Shown here piece by piece: positions 23,356 through 31,952 of a stretch of DNA of 37,315 nt. The stretch is from the NCBI GenBank assembly GCA_039680225.1, contig JBDKTK010000095.1, positions 1-37,315 of the forward strand, read 5' to 3'. Every line of letters begins with the position of its first letter. Positions within the stretch are counted from its first letter, which is position 1. Both the position numbers and the translations under genes were made by a program. Source of the DNA: JBDKTK01 sp039680225. Lineage in GTDB: Bacteria > Desulfobacterota > Syntrophia > Syntrophales > UBA4778. The notes under the pieces are model-generated. The model saw only the letters and a program-made list of their open reading frames with translations, did not search any database and was not told where the DNA came from.

Positions 23356-24348
23356 ATGAGATCACTGGTTACCGGGGCGACCGGCTTTATCGGCGCAGTC
23401 CTTGCGAGGGAGCTGCTCAAACAGGGACATGCGGTATGCGCCCTGGCGTTGCCGGGAGAGAACACCTCCACACTTGAAAAACTCGGCGTGGAGGTCCGGT
23501 GCGGCGATCTGACGCAACCCCGGAGTTTGCGGGGAATCTGCGACGGGGGGATCGACACGGTCTTCCACCTTGCCGGCCGGGTGCTCGACTGGGGGCCGCG
23601 CCGGCCGTTCTACAGCACCATCTACGAGGCCACCGGCCATCTTATGCAGGAATCGATCGGCAGGGCATCCCGCTTCGTTTACATCAGCTCCATCGCCGCG
23701 CTCGGATTTGCGCGCCACCTGAAGGGCCTGAAGGAGGGCGACAGGGCCGTCAAGACCGGGCTTCATTACGGCGACGCCAAGCTGGACACGGAACAGTTCG
23801 TCATGGGCGCCCACCGTGACGGGAAAATCGCGTGCACGATCGTCCGCCCCGCCAACGTGACCGGTCCCGGCAGCATCTGGGTGCGGGACGTCGTGGAAAA
23901 AATGCTGGCCATGCCGGTGCCGCTCATCGACGGCGGGCGCTACAGCTCCAGCATGATCTATGTCGACAATCTTGCAGACGGCATCGTCCTGGCCGGCACA
24001 AGGGATGTCGCCGTCGGGAAGACATATCATTTCCGCGACGACTGGAATGTGACATGGAAACAGTATCTCACCGATATCGGGGAAATGATCGGGAGGAAGC
24101 CCCCCTACAGCGTCCCCTACCGCGTGGCGAGAACGGGGGCGGGGATATGCGAAATGGTCCTGGCGCCCTTCAACATCCGCCCGCCCGCGACACGCATGGT
24201 CGTTGATACGATGGGCAGGGACATGGATGTGGACAACACCCTGTCCAAGGTCGAACTGGGATGGAAGACCAGGGTCGGCTATCCGGAAGCGCTCAGGGCG
24301 ATCAGGCCATGGGTGGAGGAGCAGTACGGGAAGAGAATCAAGAAGTAG
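23356..24348 (+). CDS. Extended SDR (NAD-dependent epimerase/3-beta-HSD-like)
   Basis: A 330-residue extended SDR. It has TGATGFIG near the N-terminus, HLAGRV, Ser in YISSIAA and the catalytic Tyr/Lys in HYGDAKLDTE, then RPANVTGPG and a C-terminal substrate domain. The family covers sugar epimerases, 3-beta-hydroxysteroid dehydrogenases and cinnamoyl-CoA-type reductases. Being between an SDR and an SCP2-like gene in a lipid locus favours a hydroxysteroid- or terpenoid-type oxidoreductase over a sugar epimerase, but this is context only. AGAGGAT lies just upstream of ATG 23356. Confidence 0.82.
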   Translation: MRSLVTGATGFIGAVLARELLKQGHAVCALALPGENTSTLEKLGVEVRCGDLTQPRSLRGICDGGIDTVFHLAGRVLDWGPRRPFYSTIYEATGHLMQESIGRASRFVYISSIAALGFARHLKGLKEGDRAVKTGLHYGDAKLDTEQFVMGAHRDGKIACTIVRPANVTGPGSIWVRDVVEKMLAMPVPLIDGGRYSSSMIYVDNLADGIVLAGTRDVAVGKTYHFRDDWNVTWKQYLTDIGEMIGRKPPYSVPYRVARTGAGICEMVLAPFNIRPPATRMVVDTMGRDMDVDNTLSKVELGWKTRVGYPEALRAIRPWVEEQYGKRIKK

Positions 24349-24415
24349 ACGCGGCTGATGCTCGTGCCGGGGCATCGAGGCTGACGTCGGGGGACCCGGA
24401 GGAGAGAACTGTAAG

Positions 24416-24775
24416 ATGTCATTGCTGTTATTCATCGTATATTTGAAACTCAGGCATGCCGCGGCGACCAACAAGGCGTTTCAAAGCCACATAAGCTCCT
24501 TCCGCATCAGGTTCCTCATCAAGGCGGCGGACGGGGGATGGGGGAGGCTCTTCATCTTCGAAGACGGAAGAGTGACGTCCCTGCCCGGGGCAAACCATGC
24601 CTGTGATGCGGCCCTTGTCTGGTCGGGCCGGAAAGCCGCCCTGAATGTGATGCTGGCCGGCGGCGACGATGCCGCATACAGGGCGTTCATGGCGGCGGCA
24701 AGGGGGGAAATGAAGGTCGAGGGGAATGTCTATTACATCCAGTGGTTCAACGACGGCGTGAAGCTCACCATGTAA
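24416..24775 (+). CDS. Small SCP2-like lipid/acyl-CoA carrier protein
   Basis: A 119-residue protein with ATG 24416 preceded by GGAGGAGA. The N-terminal ~15 residues are hydrophobic (LLLFIVYLKL) and could be a membrane anchor or helix. The rest follows the SCP2 pattern: a strand with DGRVTS, then DAALVWSG, a helix ending in AFMAAARGEMKVEG and a final short strand region. It would bind or present a hydrophobic acyl-CoA. It is divergent from the two SCP2 domains at the window start. It lies 33 bases before the TPP-dependent lyase gene, so it may deliver that enzyme's substrate. Confidence 0.65.
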   Translation: MSLLLFIVYLKLRHAAATNKAFQSHISSFRIRFLIKAADGGWGRLFIFEDGRVTSLPGANHACDAALVWSGRKAALNVMLAGGDDAAYRAFMAAARGEMKVEGNVYYIQWFNDGVKLTM

Positions 24776-24808
24776 TCGGGAGCGCAGCAAAAAGAGAGAA
24801 AGGATAAA

Positions 24809-26497
24809 ATGGGTAAAGTCCGGGAACAGATAACAGGCGGCCATCTGGTCGCGAAGTATCTCAAGGAAGTGGAAAAAGTCGATTTGCTGTTTACCCTTTC
24901 CGGAGGGCACATCGAGCAGGTCCTGGACGGCTGCATGGAATACGGCATCCGGTGCATCGACGTGCGGCACGAGCAGGCGGCGGCCATGGCGGCCGAGGCC
25001 TGGTCCGTGTTCACGGGAAGGCCCGGGGTATGCCTGGTAACGGCCGGGCCGGGATTCACGAACACGCTTACCGGCATCACCAACGCCTTCCTGGATAACG
25101 CCCCCCTGGTGGTATTGAGCGGCCGCCACCCCCTGCGCGACGACCTCAAGGGGGCGCTGCAGGAGCTCAACCAGATCGACATGGCCAGGCCGGTCGTGAA
25201 GTGGTGCGCCACCTGCAGCGACCCGAAGCGCATCCCCGAGTACCTTTCCATCGCGTTCCGGCAGGCCGTGGAGGGCCGGCCGGGCCCGGTTTTCCTGGAG
25301 CTGCCGCCTGACGTCGTGGGCGTGAAGATCCCGGTTGAGGACGCGCCCCTGCCCGCGGGCCGGGCCCCCCGGCACACGGTGGTCCCCGCCGACGAGGAAC
25401 TGAGGAAGGCGGCCGGCATCATCAACAGTGCGAAAGCGCCCATGCTGATAGGCGGCAGCGGTGTGGGGTTCAGCGGCGCCGGCAAACAGCTCGGGCGTTT
25501 TATCGACAAGGCGAACATCCCCTTCATGCTCCTGGGTTACGGCCGCGGCGAACTGCCCGACGACCACCCCCTGTCGCTCTGGGAGATCGGCAGCATCGGG
25601 ATGATGTTCAGTTTGAGCCAGGCGGACGTCGTTATCGCCGCCGGGATCCGCTTAAACTGGTTCCTGCAGTCCGGACAGGTCATCCCGCCTCAATGCAGGG
25701 TCGTGCGCATCGACATCGATCCGTATGAAATCGACCGCAACCGGCAGGCGGATGCCGGGCTGTTCGGGGACGCCGCCTCGGTGCTCGAGAGATTGACCCC
25801 GCTGATCGCAGAGGGAAAACACAGTGAGTGGCTGTCGAACCTGCGCGCCGCCAGCAGGACCTTCATTGAGCCCGAGCTGAAGCTGCGGTCCGAGCCGACC
25901 GCTCCCGGCCGGCCCATCCATCCCGTCCGCCTGGTGGAGCAGGTCCAGAAGGCTGTGGGCAAGGATGCCATTTATCTCGTGGACGGGGGCGACACCTCCT
26001 ACTTCGGCGCTGCCGGGTTCATATCCAGGGAAAAGGCCGGAGTGCTGGCGACTGCCGGCGGGCTCCTTGGATGCCTCGGAACGGGGATCCCGTTCGGCCT
26101 GGCCGCAAAGCTGGCCCGCCCCGACAAGACGGTGGTGGTCTTCAACGGCGACGGCGCCTTCGGCTTCAACGGGTTCGAGTTCGATACGGCCGTCCGCCAC
26201 AACATCCCCATCATCTGCGTTGTGAACAACGACTGCGCCTGGGGCATGATCAAACATTTCCATGAAGTGTCCGTCGGGAAGAAACTGGTGTGCACGGAAC
26301 TGGGCGTGCGGCATTATGAGCGCGTTGTAGAAGCGCTGGGCGGCTACGGCGAATTTGTCGAGCGGGATGAGGACATCATACCGGCCGTTCAACGGGCCAT
26401 CCAGTCGGGCAAACCAGCCTGCATCAACGTGATGACCGACCCCGGCGCGGTGAGCCCGACCACACCGCTTTTCTATCAATCGCTGAAGATGGAGTGA
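24809..26497 (+). CDS. TPP-dependent lyase of the 2-hydroxyacyl-CoA lyase/oxalyl-CoA decarboxylase type
   Basis: A 562-residue enzyme with three domains of the acetolactate-synthase fold. The cofactor-activating Glu55 lies in RHEQAAAMAAEA, and the metal/diphosphate motif runs from GDG (447-449) to Asn474 in VVNND. The central domain has AGIRLNWFLQSG (278-289), resembling the GxRLNWxLxFG of HACL1 and oxalyl-CoA decarboxylases rather than acetolactate synthase. No small regulatory subunit gene is nearby, also against acetolactate synthase. Predicted reaction: cleavage of a 2-hydroxyacyl-CoA to formyl-CoA and an aldehyde one carbon shorter. The AOR (19891) and acyl-CoA ligase (27801) nearby could then turn the aldehyde into an acyl-CoA. 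AAAGGA precedes the start. Confidence 0.78.
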   Translation: MGKVREQITGGHLVAKYLKEVEKVDLLFTLSGGHIEQVLDGCMEYGIRCIDVRHEQAAAMAAEAWSVFTGRPGVCLVTAGPGFTNTLTGITNAFLDNAPLVVLSGRHPLRDDLKGALQELNQIDMARPVVKWCATCSDPKRIPEYLSIAFRQAVEGRPGPVFLELPPDVVGVKIPVEDAPLPAGRAPRHTVVPADEELRKAAGIINSAKAPMLIGGSGVGFSGAGKQLGRFIDKANIPFMLLGYGRGELPDDHPLSLWEIGSIGMMFSLSQADVVIAAGIRLNWFLQSGQVIPPQCRVVRIDIDPYEIDRNRQADAGLFGDAASVLERLTPLIAEGKHSEWLSNLRAASRTFIEPELKLRSEPTAPGRPIHPVRLVEQVQKAVGKDAIYLVDGGDTSYFGAAGFISREKAGVLATAGGLLGCLGTGIPFGLAAKLARPDKTVVVFNGDGAFGFNGFEFDTAVRHNIPIICVVNNDCAWGMIKHFHEVSVGKKLVCTELGVRHYERVVEALGGYGEFVERDEDIIPAVQRAIQSGKPACINVMTDPGAVSPTTPLFYQSLKME

Positions 26498-26501
26498 CGG
26501 C

Positions 26502-27713
26502 TTGAAGGCGCTGGTATTCGACCTGTCCATGGCCAGGGCCCTGTGCCTCAGGGTGTTCGGCGCCGTCAAGCCGAGCCTGTATTACCGGGGGCCCCTGTCG
26601 ATGCTGTCCCTGGTCGATGCGCCGGAGCCCGCCCTTCCGGGACCGGACTGGGTGCGGATCAGGACGCGCATGTGCGGGTTTTGCGGGAGCGACATGAACC
26701 TAATGTTCCTGAAGGATTCTCCCATGGCCTCTCCGTTCACGTCATTCCCGGCGATCATCGGCCATGAGGTGTGCGGCGAGGTGGTGGAAACCGGCTCCGG
26801 CGTGCGTTCCTGCAGGACCGGGGACCTGGTCGCCGTCGATCCCATGCTGGGCTGCGCCCCGCGGGGGATCGCGACCCAATGCCGGGCCTGCCGGGCGGGG
26901 CGGCACGCCAATTGCGAGAATCACGCCGCCGGCGGCCTGGCGCCCGGCATGTTCATGGGCCTGTGCCGGGACAGGGGCGGCGGTTTTGCAGAGTGCCTCG
27001 TGGCGCATGCAGAGCGGGTCTTCCGCGTGCCGGAGGGCGTCAGCGCGGAATCGGCCGCGCTCGTCGAGCCTTTCGCGGTGGCCCTGCAGGCCGTGCTCGA
27101 CAACCGCCCGGCGGACAGAGAGAAGGTCCTCATTGTCGGCGGGGGAGTGATCGGCGTGATGGTCGTCAAGGCCCTGCGGGGGCTGGGCATCGGCTGCCAT
27201 GTCAGCGTCATCGAGCCGCAGCCGTTTGCCGCGGAGTTTGCCCGGAAGGCCGGCGCCGACCATGTGACGGCGGAAAGCATCACCCGGACGGCCGGGCGGG
27301 TCACGGGGGCCGCGCCCTTTAAACCGGTGCTGGGAAAGGCCGTCCTGCAGGGCGGCTTCGACCGCGTGTTTGACACGGTGGGTCATTCAGACACCATCCA
27401 GGACTCGCTGCTCGCCGCGGCGGCCGGCGGCACGGTCTGCCTCGTCGGCATCAGCAGCCGGGTGGCATTCGACCCTACTCCGCTGTGGCTCAAGCTCCAG
27501 ACAATCAGGGGCTGTTATGCCTATGGATATACGGATACCGGCTCCGGGCGGAAACACACCTTCGAGACGGCGCTGGAACTCATGAGGGACAGGAAGGTGG
27601 CAGTGGAAGACATGCTTACCCACGTCTTCCCCATCGAAAAATATCAGGACCTTATCGAGGTCAACCTGAACAAGGGGGTGAACCGCGCCATGAAGACGGC
27701 GGTGCGGTTCTGA
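26502..27713 (+). CDS. Zinc-dependent alcohol dehydrogenase (MDR family)
   Basis: A 403-residue medium-chain dehydrogenase; TTG start at 26502, four bases after the previous stop, with GGAG in the end of the upstream gene. It has the catalytic zinc site MCGFCGSD (Cys61) and GHE (88-89), a structural-zinc-like loop with several Cys around CRACRAG...NCEN, and the Rossmann loop VGGGVIG. It differs from standard ADHs in an N-terminal insertion and is longer than the usual 340-380 residues. It may interconvert an alcohol and the aldehyde handled by the TPP lyase or AOR. Actual substrate is unknown. Confidence 0.85.
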   Translation: MKALVFDLSMARALCLRVFGAVKPSLYYRGPLSMLSLVDAPEPALPGPDWVRIRTRMCGFCGSDMNLMFLKDSPMASPFTSFPAIIGHEVCGEVVETGSGVRSCRTGDLVAVDPMLGCAPRGIATQCRACRAGRHANCENHAAGGLAPGMFMGLCRDRGGGFAECLVAHAERVFRVPEGVSAESAALVEPFAVALQAVLDNRPADREKVLIVGGGVIGVMVVKALRGLGIGCHVSVIEPQPFAAEFARKAGADHVTAESITRTAGRVTGAAPFKPVLGKAVLQGGFDRVFDTVGHSDTIQDSLLAAAAGGTVCLVGISSRVAFDPTPLWLKLQTIRGCYAYGYTDTGSGRKHTFETALELMRDRKVAVEDMLTHVFPIEKYQDLIEVNLNKGVNRAMKTAVRF

Positions 27714-27800
27714 AATGCGCAGCGGCACCGGCGCGAAAGGAATTGAGGAACGGCGGGGCCGTATTTATAAACCGGCATTTGTTTGCAAGGGAGATATGTA

Positions 27801-29474
27801 ATGGGTTCAAATTTTGAAAGGGTCTGGCATAAATCTTACGCGCCCGGCGTGCCGACCGAAATAGATTACGAGAAGATTACCATGGCGGAGGCCCTCTCCA
27901 GGAGCGCGCGCGACTACCCGAATGTGCCCGCCATGATCTACATGGGCAGGCAGATCACCTTCCGGGAGCTCGACAGGCTGGTGAACCGCTTTGCCCGGGC
28001 CCTCAAGTCCCTCGGGGTGAAAAAGGGAGACAAGGTCGCCATGCTGCTGCCGAACATCCCCCAGGTCATGATCGCCAACTTTGCCGTCTTCCGCATCGGG
28101 GCGGCATCGGCCATGAACAATCCCCTCTACACCGAACGGGAACTGACGCATCAGCTCAACGATCAGGACGCCGAAGTCCTCGTGACCCTCGATCTTCTCA
28201 TGCCCAGGGTCCGGAAGATCAGGGCGCAGACGGGAATCCGCACCGTCATCGCCTGTCATATCAATGACTACCTGCCGTTCCCCAGGAAGCAGCTCTTCCC
28301 CTATGTCAAGAAGGAGATGTACCGCAGACTCGAGGCATCCGACAGGGCGCTCGATTTCCTGACCCTCATCAACCAACATTCAGATGCGCCGCTTCCCAAC
28401 GAGGCGCAATGGGACGATGTCGCCGCGCTGCTGTACACCGGCGGCACCACCGGCGTGACCAAGGGGGTCATGCTGACCCACGCCAACTTCTGCTGCAACA
28501 TCCAGCAGCTCATATCGTGGATGCCGACGTTCGAAAGGGGCAGGGAGCGGCTGCTGGCCGTCTTCCCCTTCTTCCATGCCGCTGGTTTCAACACGATGCA
28601 GAACTTCGGGGTATACAGCGGCAGTTCCCTCATTCTCGTCCCGCGCCCCGAACCGGACCTCCTTGTCGACCTGATCAGGAAATACAGGCCGACATTTGTC
28701 CCCGGGGTCCCGACCATCTTTGTGGGCCTGCTCAACAACCCGAAATTCAAACAGCTCAACCTGCGCTTCATCAAGCATTTCATCGCCGGGGCGGCGCCCC
28801 TTCCGATGAGCACGATCCGGGAACTCAAGGACATAACCGGCGCGTTCATCGGCAATATCTACGGTTTGACGGAGTGCTCGCCCATGGCGACGGCCACTCC
28901 CGAATCCGGCCTGCAGAAACCCGACACAGTCGGGATCCCGCTGCCGGGGACAGATATCAGGATTATGGACGGGGAGACCGGGACAAAGGAGATGCCGCTG
29001 GGCGAACCGGGAGAGATTTGCCTGAAGGGGCCGCAGGTGATGAAGGGCTACTACAAGAAGCCGGAGGAGACCGCCGGCGCACTGAGGGACGGCTGGCTGC
29101 ACACGGGCGACGTCGGCGCCCTGGACGGAGACGGGTTCCTCAGCATCGTGGACCGCAAGAAGGACATGATCATCGCCGGCGGCTACAACATCTACCCCAA
29201 TGAGATCGATGATATCCTTTTCAGCCATCCCAAGATCCTGGAGGCCTGCGTAATCGGCATTCCCGACAAGTACAGGGGCGAGACGGTCAAGGCATTTGTC
29301 GTGGCCAGACCCGGCGAGGAACTCACGCCCGAGGAAGTCGTCCGGCACTGCAAGGAGCATCTGGCCGCCTACAAGGTGCCCAAACACATCGAGTTCATGA
29401 AGGAACTGCCCAAGAGCGCAATGGGCAAGATCCTCAGGCGCGAACTCAAGGAATATGAAATGAAGAAGGGCTGA
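27801..29474 (+). CDS. Long-chain acyl-CoA ligase (AMP-forming)
   Basis: A 557-residue adenylate-forming enzyme; ATG 27801 has GGGAG upstream, while an in-frame codon at 27783 is less likely. It has the P-loop YTGGTTGVTKG, the YGLTECSP motif, GWLHTGDVG, the hinge DRKKDMIIAGGYNIYP and the C-terminal catalytic Lys in PKSAMGKILRREL. It activates a carboxylic acid with ATP and CoA. In this locus it is the only obvious entry enzyme, either for the original acid or for an acid made from an aldehyde by the AOR. Substrate chain length is not readable from sequence. Confidence 0.93.
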   Translation: MGSNFERVWHKSYAPGVPTEIDYEKITMAEALSRSARDYPNVPAMIYMGRQITFRELDRLVNRFARALKSLGVKKGDKVAMLLPNIPQVMIANFAVFRIGAASAMNNPLYTERELTHQLNDQDAEVLVTLDLLMPRVRKIRAQTGIRTVIACHINDYLPFPRKQLFPYVKKEMYRRLEASDRALDFLTLINQHSDAPLPNEAQWDDVAALLYTGGTTGVTKGVMLTHANFCCNIQQLISWMPTFERGRERLLAVFPFFHAAGFNTMQNFGVYSGSSLILVPRPEPDLLVDLIRKYRPTFVPGVPTIFVGLLNNPKFKQLNLRFIKHFIAGAAPLPMSTIRELKDITGAFIGNIYGLTECSPMATATPESGLQKPDTVGIPLPGTDIRIMDGETGTKEMPLGEPGEICLKGPQVMKGYYKKPEETAGALRDGWLHTGDVGALDGDGFLSIVDRKKDMIIAGGYNIYPNEIDDILFSHPKILEACVIGIPDKYRGETVKAFVVARPGEELTPEEVVRHCKEHLAAYKVPKHIEFMKELPKSAMGKILRRELKEYEMKKG

Positions 29475-29539
29475 CAGGGCGGGGCCGCGGGAAAAGACCG
29501 GCGCCGGACCGTCAACACGAAGCAGAGGTGAATGGACAC

Positions 29540-30607
29540 ATGAGCGATGACGTTTATTTTTTGCTGAGGGGCCGCCTGCACAGCATGCCGGGAGGATACC
29601 CGGAGGCGCATGACGGCCTGGAGATCAGGCTCCTGAAGAAACTCTATACGCCGGAAGAGGCCGGGATATTCCTGAACCTGAAGATGGAGCCGGAGGACGT
29701 CTCCGTGATCGCCGCGCGTTGTGGAATGGACGAATCCTGTCTCGCCGCAAAGCTCGAGGACATGGCCGTGAGGGGCCTGGCCTTCCGGGTCAGGGCGGGC
29801 GGCAAGGCGGACGGGAGTAAGCTTTATCAGGCATTTCAGTTCTTCTGGGGCATCGCCGATTGCCAGGTCAACAGGGTCGACCGGGAACTCGCCGATTTGC
29901 TGCTGGAGTACTTCCCCTATCTCGGCACGACGGGGCTGGCGCTCGAGACCAAGCAGGTAAGGGTGCTCCCCGTGGAGAGGTCCATTAAATCGCAGGCCGC
30001 GGTTGAAACCTACAACCGCCTGCGGGACATGGTCGGGGAAGACGAGCTCATCGCTGTTGCCCCCTGCATGTGCCGCCAGATGGCCGGGGTCAGGGGGAAG
30101 GAATGCGGCCACCCCCATGAGACCTGCCTCTCCTTCGGAATGCACGCGCAATACTTTCTGGACAACGGGGCCGCCAGGCGCATCAGCAGGGAGGAACTCC
30201 TCTCACTCCTCGACGATGCGGAGCAGTGGGGACTGGTCATAAATACAAGCAACTCCAGGGACCTTTCGGTGATATGCCTGTGCTGCCGCTGCTGCTGCGC
30301 CATGCTCAACAACCTCAAACTCCTGCCGGAGTGCGGCATGGCCGTCAACTCATGGTACCGGTCCGCCATCGATCGCGATGCCTGCACGGCCTGCGGGCTG
30401 TGCCTCGAAAGGTGTCCCGTCGACGCCATCCGGGAGGACGGGGACACGATGGAGGCATTGCCGGAAAGGTGCATCGGCTGCGGGCTTTGCGCCTCGGCCT
30501 GCCCCGCGGATGCGGTTTCGATGATAGAGAAACCGGGGGCGAAGCCTCCCCTGGACGATATCCCCTCACTGATGAAACAGGTCGCGAAAGAGCGCGGACT
30601 GATCTGA
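29540..30607 (+). CDS. Multi-cysteine Fe-S protein with C-terminal 2[4Fe-4S] ferredoxin domain (copy 1)
   Basis: A 355-residue protein starting at ATG 29540 (an upstream in-frame GTG at 29528 is rejected because the paralogue begins with the same MSDDVY). The N-terminal ~90 residues look like a winged-helix domain. The middle has CMCRQMAG, a Cys-x6 -HETC stretch and the cysteine-dense CLCCRCCC. The end has two ferredoxin motifs, CTACGLCLERCP and CIGCGLCASACP. This architecture recurs in anaerobes in proteins whose role is not defined to my knowledge; electron transfer, perhaps to or from the AOR or an acyl-CoA dehydrogenase, is an inference. It is followed at 30660 by a close paralogue. Confidence 0.8.
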   Translation: MSDDVYFLLRGRLHSMPGGYPEAHDGLEIRLLKKLYTPEEAGIFLNLKMEPEDVSVIAARCGMDESCLAAKLEDMAVRGLAFRVRAGGKADGSKLYQAFQFFWGIADCQVNRVDRELADLLLEYFPYLGTTGLALETKQVRVLPVERSIKSQAAVETYNRLRDMVGEDELIAVAPCMCRQMAGVRGKECGHPHETCLSFGMHAQYFLDNGAARRISREELLSLLDDAEQWGLVINTSNSRDLSVICLCCRCCCAMLNNLKLLPECGMAVNSWYRSAIDRDACTACGLCLERCPVDAIREDGDTMEALPERCIGCGLCASACPADAVSMIEKPGAKPPLDDIPSLMKQVAKERGLI

Positions 30608-30659
30608 ACCTCGGGCGCGGACTCAGAGGACGTACCATTGAACCAAGGAGGATGAACAC

Positions 30660-31715
30660 GTGAGTGACGACGTTTATTGTTTGCTGAGAGAATACCTGCA
30701 CAACATGCCGGGAGGTTTCCCGGAGGCGCCCGACGGCCTGGAAATAAAAGTCCTCAAGAAACTTTTCACGCCTGAGGAAGCCGGGATTTTCGTGAAATTG
30801 AGCAAGGAACCGGAAGAGGTCTCCGCCATCGCCCGGCGCTGCGGGACTGATGAGGCCGTCTTGGCCCCCCAGCTGGAGACCATGGCCAGGAAGGGCCTGG
30901 TATTCCGGGTCAGGGCCGGCGGCAAGGCCCTCTACAAGGCATATCAGTTCTTCGTGGGCATAGTCGATGCCCAGGTGCACAAGATGGACGTGGAGCTTGC
31001 GAATCTGATCGATGAGTACCTGCCGTATGTCGGCATGCTGGGCGTGGAAATCGAGACCAAGCAGATGCGGGTGGTCCCGGTGGAGAAGTCGATAAAGACA
31101 AAGGCTTCCGTGGAAACATACGAGCGCATGCGGGACATGGTCCGGGACGACCACCTCATTGCCGTGACGGACTGCATGTGCCGCCAGCTGGCGGGGTTGA
31201 AGGGCAACGCCTGCCGCCATTCCCATGAGACCTGCCTCGCTTTCGGGGCTCACGCGCAATACTACCTGGACAACGGTATTGCCCGGCAGATCAGCAAGGA
31301 TGAGCTTATGAAGCTGCTTGACGACGCGGAGCAGTGGGGTCTGGTAATCCAGTCCAGCAACACGCAGGAGCTCTCAATAGTCTGCCTGTGCTGCCCATGC
31401 TGCTGCGGCATCCTCAAGGGCCTGCAGGTGATCCCCATGAGCCTGATGTTCGTCAACTCCACCTGCCAGTCGGTGATCGATGCCGAAAAGTGCTCGGGTT
31501 GCGGGATCTGCCTTGACAGATGTCCCGTTAACGCCGTGCAGGAACTCGACGGCGGCTATGAAATCCTTCCTGAAAAGTGCATCGGCTGCGGCCTGTGCGT
31601 TTCCGCATGCCCCGCAGACTCCATCACCCTGGTAAATAAAGCCCAGGGGAAGGTCCCATTCAAAGATCTTCCGGAACTGCTCAATACAATCTCAAAAGAG
31701 CGCGGGCTGATCTGA
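30660..31715 (+). CDS. Multi-cysteine Fe-S protein with C-terminal 2[4Fe-4S] ferredoxin domain (copy 2)
   Basis: A 351-residue paralogue of the preceding gene with GTG start at 30660 behind AAGGAGG. It has the same order of parts: winged-helix-like N-terminus, CMCRQLAG, HETC, the dense CLCCPCCC cluster and two ferredoxin motifs (CSGCGICLDRCP and CIGCGLCVSACP). Most of the length aligns without gaps to copy 1, showing a tandem duplication with moderate divergence. Retention of every cysteine motif in both copies suggests two functional electron carriers, possibly forming a heterodimer. A strong hairpin follows the stop. Confidence 0.82.
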   Translation: MSDDVYCLLREYLHNMPGGFPEAPDGLEIKVLKKLFTPEEAGIFVKLSKEPEEVSAIARRCGTDEAVLAPQLETMARKGLVFRVRAGGKALYKAYQFFVGIVDAQVHKMDVELANLIDEYLPYVGMLGVEIETKQMRVVPVEKSIKTKASVETYERMRDMVRDDHLIAVTDCMCRQLAGLKGNACRHSHETCLAFGAHAQYYLDNGIARQISKDELMKLLDDAEQWGLVIQSSNTQELSIVCLCCPCCCGILKGLQVIPMSLMFVNSTCQSVIDAEKCSGCGICLDRCPVNAVQELDGGYEILPEKCIGCGLCVSACPADSITLVNKAQGKVPFKDLPELLNTISKERGLI

Positions 31716-31737
31716 GCCCCGGGCTGAGCCTCGGCTG

Positions 31738-31798
31738 AAACGGGCGCCGCTGTTCAATTCTGAATGGCCTGAATGGCTGAACGGCGGCAAACCCGTTT
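31738..31798 (+). terminator. Probable terminator after the Fe-S protein genes
   Basis: Long imperfect inverted repeat: 31738-31756 (AAACGGGCGCCGCTGTTCA) pairs with 31778-31798, giving 7 plus 11 base pairs (one G-U) with a small internal loop and a 21-base terminal loop. The right arm ends in GTTT with only a short T-run. It separates the second gene block from the TetR gene and its promoter. Confidence 0.55.
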
Positions 31799-31884
31799 CC
31801 GGGCCGGGCCGGCCATTGAGGGCCGTCGCGCTTTCCCATTCCCCGGTTACAGTTCAGAAATAAAAATAAAATGCAAATTTCATA

Positions 31885-31915
31885 TTGACACCCTTTTTAT
31901 TTTATGGAATATAAC
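31885..31915 (+). promoter_or_regulatory. Sigma-70-like promoter of the TetR gene
   Basis: In a clearly AT-rich patch, a perfect TTGACA (31885-31890) is followed by AATATA (31908-31913, 17-base spacer) overlapping TATAAC (31910-31915, 19-base spacer). It sits 38 bases before the regulator's start codon. This is the best promoter I can see in the window. Confidence 0.6.
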
Positions 31916-31918
31916 AAC

Positions 31919-31941
31919 TGAACAAAATGTTCGATCGTTCA
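31919..31941 (+). promoter_or_regulatory. Candidate TetR operator
   Basis: Overlapping inverted repeats lie immediately after the -10 box: GAAC-N5-GTTC (31920-31932), and TGAAC (31919-31923) with GTTCA (31937-31941). GAAC/GTTC half-sites are common in operators of TetR regulators of fatty-acid and acyl-CoA genes. The position between -10 and ribosome-binding site (AGGAGAT at 31941-31947) suggests autorepression. The assignment is by pattern only. Confidence 0.45.
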
Positions 31942-31952
31942 GGAGATCAAAA

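Noticed and set aside
24809..26497. Acetolactate synthase large subunit
   Set aside because: No small subunit gene, no branched-chain amino acid context, and the central RLNW motif fits CoA-thioester lyases better.
31773..31952. 60-residue N-terminal extension of the TetR regulator
   Set aside because: The segment covers the hairpin, promoter and operator-like repeats; the family begins near the helix-turn-helix and ATG 31953 has a strong ribosome-binding site.
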